From Nocardioides conyzicola (GTDB taxonomy: Bacteria > Actinomycetota > Actinomycetes > Propionibacteriales > Nocardioidaceae), in NCBI RefSeq assembly GCF_039543825.1, contig NZ_BAABKM010000001.1, positions 496,001-560,000 on the forward strand: DNA of 64,000 bases, in the 5' to 3' direction. A program made the translations under genes and the position numbers. Numbering within the stretch: the first letter of the stretch is position 1; every line of letters starts with the position of its first letter. A model generated the notes under the pieces. It was not told the origin of the DNA. It ran no database searches and saw only the letters and a list, made by a program, of their open reading frames with translations. Of the stretch, positions 60,659-64,000 are shown in pieces.

Positions 60659-61225
60659 CTAGGACAGATCCTGGCCGGCGTGGCTCCGCTCCCTTGCTGG
60701 CGGCCGCGCGGGAAGGCTCGGCCCACGAGCTGCCCACCAGATGCACGCCACTGCAGCTGCAGCAAAGACGACCGACGCGGCGACCAGGTGCCACATCATG
60801 TCCCGCACCCAGTGGGGCGAGGATGAATTCGGAAACTCGAAGTAGAACGATGCCGGAGACAGCGCGTTCGCCCCGATGACGGCCACGCATGCGAGCACTT
60901 GGGCAAAGGCGTCGGGGCGCGCGCCCAAATGACCTGATCGCACCGCGAGCACAGCAAGCACCGTCACGGCCAAGAGCACGCAACCCCGCTCCAGGAGGAA
61001 TTCAGGGGGAAGGAGGAGTGGGTCGGCTAGTTGTGCATCCCAGTACGGGGCGAGGCGGACTGCCTGGCGTGCCCAGATCCAGGCATTCGTGAAGCACGCT
61101 AGGGCCGCGATACTGGTGAGGATCCGCACGGCAAGCCCTTGTGGACTTCGTCTCTGCACCTCGTCACCGTAAGGCACTGCCGACGGCTCGGTTCCAGACT
61201 TCCGGCAAGTGCGAGGCCCCGTCAC
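60659..61225 (-). CDS. Array gene 14: membrane protein
   Basis: 188 residues with four hydrophobic helices (ILTSIAALACFTNAWIWA, GCVLLAVTVLAVLAV, VLACVAVIGANALSPASFYF, LVAASVVFAAAAVACIWWAA). The first ~30 residues are polar; a later start is possible. Unknown family. Confidence 0.66.
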   Translation of the reverse strand: MTGPRTCRKSGTEPSAVPYGDEVQRRSPQGLAVRILTSIAALACFTNAWIWARQAVRLAPYWDAQLADPLLLPPEFLLERGCVLLAVTVLAVLAVRSGHLGARPDAFAQVLACVAVIGANALSPASFYFEFPNSSSPHWVRDMMWHLVAASVVFAAAAVACIWWAARGPSLPARPPARERSHAGQDLS

Positions 61226-61238
61226 GCCCGCAGACTAG

Positions 61239-61267
61239 CCGCCCGATCATCGGCAGATCCGGACGTT
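61239..61267 (+). repeat. Array repeat R17 (short form)
   Basis: CCGCCCGATCATCGGCAGAT then CCGGACGTT. The middle of the element is missing so that the left ATCGGCAGATCC joins directly to GGACGTT. Ends at the stop of array gene 15. Confidence 0.72.
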
Positions 61268-61486
61268 CTAGGTTCGGCGGTGGTATCCGTACTTCTCCGG
61301 ATTCGCCAAGACCGAGTCCACGGTGGCAGCGGCGCTCTCGTCGCTCATCGCGACGCGTGTGAGTAGCTGCACCGCGTGATCCCTGTTGCCTGCGTGGATC
61401 GCGGCGTCGAACTGCGCGGCCAAGCCCGCAGTGGAGAGGCGTTCGTTGACGGTCATGCCGCCGAAGTTCGGCTGTTGTCCACTCAC
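61268..61486 (-). CDS. Array gene 15: small helical protein
   Basis: 72 residues from GTG 61486 (VSGQQPNFGGMTVNERLSTA), then GLAAQFDAAIHAGNRDHAVQLLTRVAMSDESAAATVDSVLANPEKYGYHRR. Helical, soluble. The pattern FDAAIxxGDRxxAVxLLxxVxLxxxxAxxTVDAILANPxKYG is one I associate with small immunity-like proteins. Stop abuts R17. Confidence 0.66.
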   Translation of the reverse strand: MSGQQPNFGGMTVNERLSTAGLAAQFDAAIHAGNRDHAVQLLTRVAMSDESAAATVDSVLANPEKYGYHRRT

Positions 61487-61661
61487 GAATTCACACTAGT
61501 GGCGCAGGTCGGAGCTCACGCCGAAATCAAGGCCCACACGCGACCGTGTCATCGGGAGGAGCGGCCACCAGGCGCGTCCAGCAGACGGCAGAGGGATTCA
61601 CCCTCACCGCAGCAGATCAGGATGTCTATGCGGAAACGTGCAAACGAGCCCCGAGCCGCAC

Positions 61662-62309
61662 TCAGGACCGAATAGAGGCAAGAAAATCGGGTGTGAACCC
61701 CTGCCCTGTCTGCGGCTCGTACCCCACCACAGCAGTGACCACACGCCGAACGAACTCGATCTCCCGTTGGACTTCGCCCCATCGCTCGTCCTGCTCGACA
61801 TCACCTTCATATTTGAGGTCGATTGCCTCGAAAATCTGTGAAACGGCCGTGACTGCGAAGTCGACTCCCCAAGCGACCGCGGCGAGTGCAGCTGAGTACG
61901 CAGCTACGGTCTGAGGACGGTCGAAGTCATCGGGTCCGTCTTCTCCTTCGTTGTGGTTGAGCGGGCTGAGGAGGTACTCGGCGATAGCTTGAGAGAGCGC
62001 GTAATGCTGCGATCGGTCACCGGCGAGGAACTTCCACACGTGCTGCAGGTGGATCTGCCACTTCCTGCTGGGCTCGTTCTGCCATTCGGTCAAGTGGTCC
62101 GTGACCCGATAAGTCTCCGCTGCCGCGCTCGCGGCGACGGCGATGGTCGCGTCGGCTCGCCGTCCGCCCGCTCGAACCCGGGTCAGCTCGGCGCGGACCC
62201 ATTCCTCCAGTTCAGCAACTACGCGAATCTCGCGCTGCAGCCGGGATTCCCCCGTACGTCCGAACATGGCTCCGAGCGTGCCAGACCGACCTGGCTTGCG
62301 CGCGCTCAT
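61662..62309 (-). CDS. Array gene 16: hypothetical protein
   Basis: About 215 residues from ATG 62309 (MSARKPGRSGTLGAMFGRTG); ATG 62267 (MFGRTGESRLQRE) has GGAG close by and may be the true start. Helical, with LQREIRVVAELEEWVRAELTRVRAGGRR, WQNEPSRKWQIHLQHVWKFLAGDRSQHYALSQ and AVAWGVDFAVTAVSQIFEAIDLKYEGD. No family recognised. Its upstream end overlaps repeat R20. Confidence 0.66.
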   Translation of the reverse strand: MSARKPGRSGTLGAMFGRTGESRLQREIRVVAELEEWVRAELTRVRAGGRRADATIAVAASAAAETYRVTDHLTEWQNEPSRKWQIHLQHVWKFLAGDRSQHYALSQAIAEYLLSPLNHNEGEDGPDDFDRPQTVAAYSAALAAVAWGVDFAVTAVSQIFEAIDLKYEGDVEQDERWGEVQREIEFVRRVVTAVVGYEPQTGQGFTPDFLASIRS

Positions 62310-62349
62310 CAGTAGTTCCGCACCGTCAGCTGCAGATCCGGATGAATGG
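62301..62349 (+). repeat. Array repeat R20
   Basis: GCGCTCATCAGTAGTTCCGC, ACCGTCAGCTGCAGATCCGG, ATGAATGG. Between divergent array genes 16 and 17, overlapping the first codons of gene 16 if ATG 62309 is used. Confidence 0.78.
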
Positions 62350-62378
62350 GTGTCGAGTGGCGTGGGCACGACTCACGC

Positions 62379-62576
62379 ATGGGTTGGCGTAGAGACTTGA
62401 ACGGGCCGGCGGCCCTGATCCAGTTCGTCATTCTCGGACTTGCCGTGATGTTGGTCGGGCTGGCCGGAGTGTCTGGCTCTTGGGGCGACGCGCCGGGGAC
62501 TCTCCCCTTCTCAGCACTGTTGAGCGTGGTCGGCCTGCTGATGAGCCTCCTCGGTCTGCGGCGGCTCCGGCGCTAA
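62379..62576 (+). CDS. Array gene 17: small membrane protein
   Basis: 65 residues from ATG 62379 (MGWRRDLNGPAALIQFVILG) with two helices (IQFVILGLAVMLVGLAGV and LPFSALLSVVGLLMSLLGL) and a basic tail RRLRR. Unknown role. R21 begins five bases after its stop. Confidence 0.66.
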   Translation: MGWRRDLNGPAALIQFVILGLAVMLVGLAGVSGSWGDAPGTLPFSALLSVVGLLMSLLGLRRLRR

Positions 62577-62580
62577 GGCA

Positions 62581-62629
62581 CTTCGCGCATCGGCAGATCC
62601 GAGCTGATCGCGGCAGATGCAGATGCATC
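62581..62629 (+). repeat. Array repeat R21
   Basis: CTTCGCGCATCGGCAGATCC, GAGCTGATCGCGGCAGATGC, AGATGCATCC. Very close to the consensus in its centre. Begins five bases after the stop of array gene 17. Confidence 0.85.
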
Positions 62630-62644
62630 CGACGTGACTGCAGA

Positions 62645-62923
62645 ATGGCGTCCGTGACCGAGCACCTGGCTGACCGTGGCATCCCGTCGAACCTGCAGTC
62701 GTATGTCTGTCTCGAGGTATTTCGCGGCGAGCGCCCCGTGCTTCTCGTCAGTCGCGAGGACGGCGACTGGTGTTTCATTTGTGGTGAAGGGCATCCCGAC
62801 GACCCTGCCTTCTACCGCGTTGCCGGGATCGGCCATCCGGTCGGCGACGATCTCACGCTTGCCGAGGTGCTTGACCTCGATGCCGACGAGGAGGCCGAGC
62901 GCGCGTTCGTCGGTGGACCTTAG
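62645..62923 (+). CDS. Array gene 18: small hypothetical protein
   Basis: 92 residues from ATG 62645 (GTG 62654 possible). SNLQSYVCLEVFRGERPVLLVSREDGDWCFICGEGHPDDPAFYRVAGIGH includes CxxCGxGH-like WCFICGEGHPDD, then DLTLAEVLDLDADEEAERAFVGGP. A recurrent conserved family in actinobacterial accessory regions, function unknown. Confidence 0.72.
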   Translation: MASVTEHLADRGIPSNLQSYVCLEVFRGERPVLLVSREDGDWCFICGEGHPDDPAFYRVAGIGHPVGDDLTLAEVLDLDADEEAERAFVGGP

Positions 62924-62982
62924 GTCCGTTCGCGCTTGTAGGGGTCTTGGCGAAGAAGCGCTTTTCTCTGGCCGGCACGCCC

Positions 62983-63031
62983 CCGCTCATCGGCAGTTGC
63001 GCTCACCATCAACGGCATGAGCGGACGGGGC
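62983..63031 (+). repeat. Array repeat R22
   Basis: CCGCTCATCGGCAGTTGCGC, TCACCATCAA, then CGGCATGAGCGGACGGGGC. Arms CCGCTCAT (62983-62990) and ATGAGCGG (63017-63024) pair perfectly over 8 bp. Confidence 0.88.
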
Positions 63032-63035
63032 TGCT

Positions 63036-63221
63036 TCAGCCGGTCGGCGTCTTCCACATAAACGCCCCGATGAGGCTCGCGATTGATCCCGCGAACGCCG
63101 CCACAGCACCTGCTCTTCCCGCAGCGCTTCCCGTGTCTACCGCAAGAACCACCACTGAGCCGAACGCCAAGAGCAGCCCTCCACCGAGGAACAACATTCT
63201 TCCCAGTGGCCACGGGCTCAT
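63036..63221 (-). CDS. Array gene 19: small membrane protein
   Basis: 61 residues from ATG 63221 (MSPWPLGRMLFLGGGLLLAF) with two helices (FLGGGLLLAFGSVVVLAV and AVAAFAGSIASLIGAFMW). Ends WKTPTG. Unknown function. Flanked by R22 and R23. Confidence 0.66.
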   Translation of the reverse strand: MSPWPLGRMLFLGGGLLLAFGSVVVLAVDTGSAAGRAGAVAAFAGSIASLIGAFMWKTPTG

Positions 63222-63243
63222 GGCAGCAGGCTATCCAATCGCC

Positions 63244-63276
63244 CGTCCGCTCATCGGCATGTGAGTGCGTCGGGAC
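63244..63276 (+). repeat. Array repeat R23 (short form, right border)
   Basis: CGTCCGCTCATCGGCATGTG then AGTGCGTCGGGAC. Left arm joins directly to the right ATGTGAGTGCG; the middle is missing, as in R17. Last copy before the HNH gene. Confidence 0.78.
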
Positions 63277-63283
63277 AGTCGGC

Positions 63284-64000
63284 CTAGCACCGGCGGTGGA
63301 AGTTGATCCTGCCGTCGGCTTGATGGGTGGTCTCGTACGTCGGGTCGTGGGCTCGGGCGTGGTGGCGGGGGCAGAGCAGTCCGCCGTTGGCGAGGTCAGT
63401 GTTGCCGTCGTCGGCCCAGCGGATCCAGTGATGTCCGTGGCACATCCAGGGTGGCCAGTCGCACCCGTCGGTGACGCAGCCGCCGTCTCTGATGCCCAGG
63501 GCGGTGAGCTGGGCCTTGGTGAAGAACCGTCTGGCACGGCCGACGTCGAGGACCTCGCTCTTGCCGTTGAGGACGACGGGCAGGATCCGGGCGGTGCACG
63601 CGAGACGTCTTACCTGGCTCGGGCTGATCTTCTCGCCGGTGTCGAGGACACCTGCCTTCTCGAGTCTTCCGGTCAACACGTCGAGATCGATGTGGACCAC
63701 GATGGTGGCGTCGGCGCCGCCGACCTTGGGCAGGTCCTTCGCACTGATGCGTTCGATGAGCTCGGCGAACGCTCTGCCCATCCTCTCGGGACCCGGGCGG
63801 CGTTCGATCCCGGCGCCGTGGGTGGCGGCCTGGTGCTTGGGTGCGGCAATCGCCAGGAGCATCTTCTTGAGCATCGCGGCCTGCACGGTCGGGAGGGTGA
63901 ACCGGGCGTGGGTCTTGCCGTGGCCGTCGTCGGTCATCGTCAGCCGCATCGCTTGGGCGGCTTTGGCCTCTTCCTTCTCGAGGAGGTCAGCCTCGTGCTG
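63284..64000 (-). CDS. DUF222-HNH endonuclease, 5' end beyond the window
   Basis: C-terminal 238 residues of a DUF222/HNH protein; the frame stays open to the window edge. The DUF222 part has HARFTLPTVQAAMLKKMLLAIAAPKHQ and ARILPVVLNGKSEVLDVGRARRFFTKAQLTAL; the HNH nuclease motif is CVTDGCDWPPWMCHGHHWIRWADDGNTDLANGGLLCPRHHARAH. Such proteins are numerous in nocardioids and are the coding part of the mycobacterial 13E12 repeats, which serve as phage integration targets. Adjacent to the array's right border. Confidence 0.92.
   Translation of the reverse strand, partial: QHEADLLEKEEAKAAQAMRLTMTDDGHGKTHARFTLPTVQAAMLKKMLLAIAAPKHQAATHGAGIERRPGPERMGRAFAELIERISAKDLPKVGGADATIVVHIDLDVLTGRLEKAGVLDTGEKISPSQVRRLACTARILPVVLNGKSEVLDVGRARRFFTKAQLTALGIRDGGCVTDGCDWPPWMCHGHHWIRWADDGNTDLANGGLLCPRHHARAHDPTYETTHQADGRINFHRRC

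Larger units (their letters stand above)
54677..63276. repeat. Cassette-like array of small genes and palindromic repeats
   Basis: About eighteen small genes separated by roughly twenty copies of a 49-bp element whose left arm consensus is CCGCTCATCGGCAGATCCG and right arm consensus GCGGCATGAGCGGACGTT. Variant right arms read GCGGCAGATGAGTGCG. Clear copies: 55014, 55509, 55816, 56691, 56985, 57519, 57861, 58429, 59101, 59484, 60045, 60524, 62301, 62581, 62983 (starts), plus partial copies at 54677, 58614, 61239 and 63244. All are in the same orientation while the genes face both ways. Third-position GC is visibly lower than in flanking DNA. Confidence 0.85.

Noticed and set aside
54677..63276. 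CRISPR array
   Set aside because: Repeats are palindromic but separated by 35 to about 1,030 bases containing genes, and they vary in sequence; there are no uniform spacers and no cas genes.
54677..63276. Canonical integron
   Set aside because: The attC boxes GTTRRRY and RYYYAAC are not conserved at the repeat ends, no intI-like tyrosine recombinase is in the window, and half of the genes are reversed. Kept only as an analogy.
54677..64000. Prophage or plasmid remnant
   Set aside because: No phage structural, replication, integrase or conjugation genes are visible; only small unrelated genes and the repeat array.

Overview
The window is high-GC actinobacterial chromosomal DNA. Gene families, strong G/C bias at third codon positions, frequent GTG starts, four-base ATGA/GTGA gene overlaps and local gene order point to a Nocardioides-like member of the Propionibacteriales. 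The genus is inferred from style, not proved. Gene order around moeZ-tetR-DUF3107-ferritin-rhlE and around purE/purK/PH-domain/birA/accD/accE resembles the core order I recall from Mycobacterium tuberculosis, so most of the first 54 kb is vertically inherited backbone.

Layout. 0-7.4 kb: end of a DUF805 protein, an SDR/cupin/HTH group, a TetR regulator with two matching palindromes, a thiolase-SDR pair, AIM24, an NmrA-like protein, a methyltransferase and a hemerythrin-like protein. 7.4-12.7 kb: hydantoinase/oxoprolinase subunits B and A and a cytosine-deaminase-like amidohydrolase; subunit A carries a small in-frame palindromic insertion. 12.8-15.3 kb: a PlsC acyltransferase, and a class F sortase overlapping an ice-binding-type (DUF3494) surface protein. 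15.3-16.16 kb has no convincing gene but holds a 372-bp tandem duplication with strong hairpins and DnaA-box-like motifs. 16.2-28.5 kb is a nitrogen-scavenging locus: amidase, CoxG/CoxL/CoxS/CoxM molybdenum hydroxylase, NCS2 nucleobase permease and a PucR regulator. Divergent from PucR lie AllH-FdrA-AllG, the three subunits of oxamate carbamoyltransferase. 28.5-34.6 kb: a secreted protein, an alkyltransferase-like protein, a MoxR/DUF58/DUF4129 operon and a secreted serine protease. 34.6-46.6 kb: moeZ, TetR, DUF3107, GlsB-like, ferritin-like, rhlE with a CTG start, a SigE-type sigma factor with its partner, L,D-transpeptidase, ParA, SDR, PHP, purE, purK. 46.6-54.6 kb: winged-helix protein, cyclase-domain protein, PH protein, birA, acyl-CoA carboxylase beta and epsilon, GT2 glycosyltransferase, lipoprotein, and a gene broken by one nonsense codon.

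The unusual part is 54.68-63.28 kb. About eighteen small genes of roughly 60-230 codons, on both strands and with visibly lower GC at third positions, are separated by about twenty diverged copies of a roughly 49-bp imperfect palindrome. All recognisable copies point the same way whatever the direction of the neighbouring genes, often start within a few bases of a stop codon, and in two copies show matching changes in both stem arms. Several products resemble orphan immunity or accessory proteins (WapI-like, SMI1/KNR4-like, DUF7660-like, HEAT-like). The array ends next to a DUF222-HNH endonuclease gene running off the right edge. It looks like a gene-cassette array built on a non-canonical folded recombination or insertion site. 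It is not a canonical integron, because the usual attC core boxes are absent and no integrase is visible.
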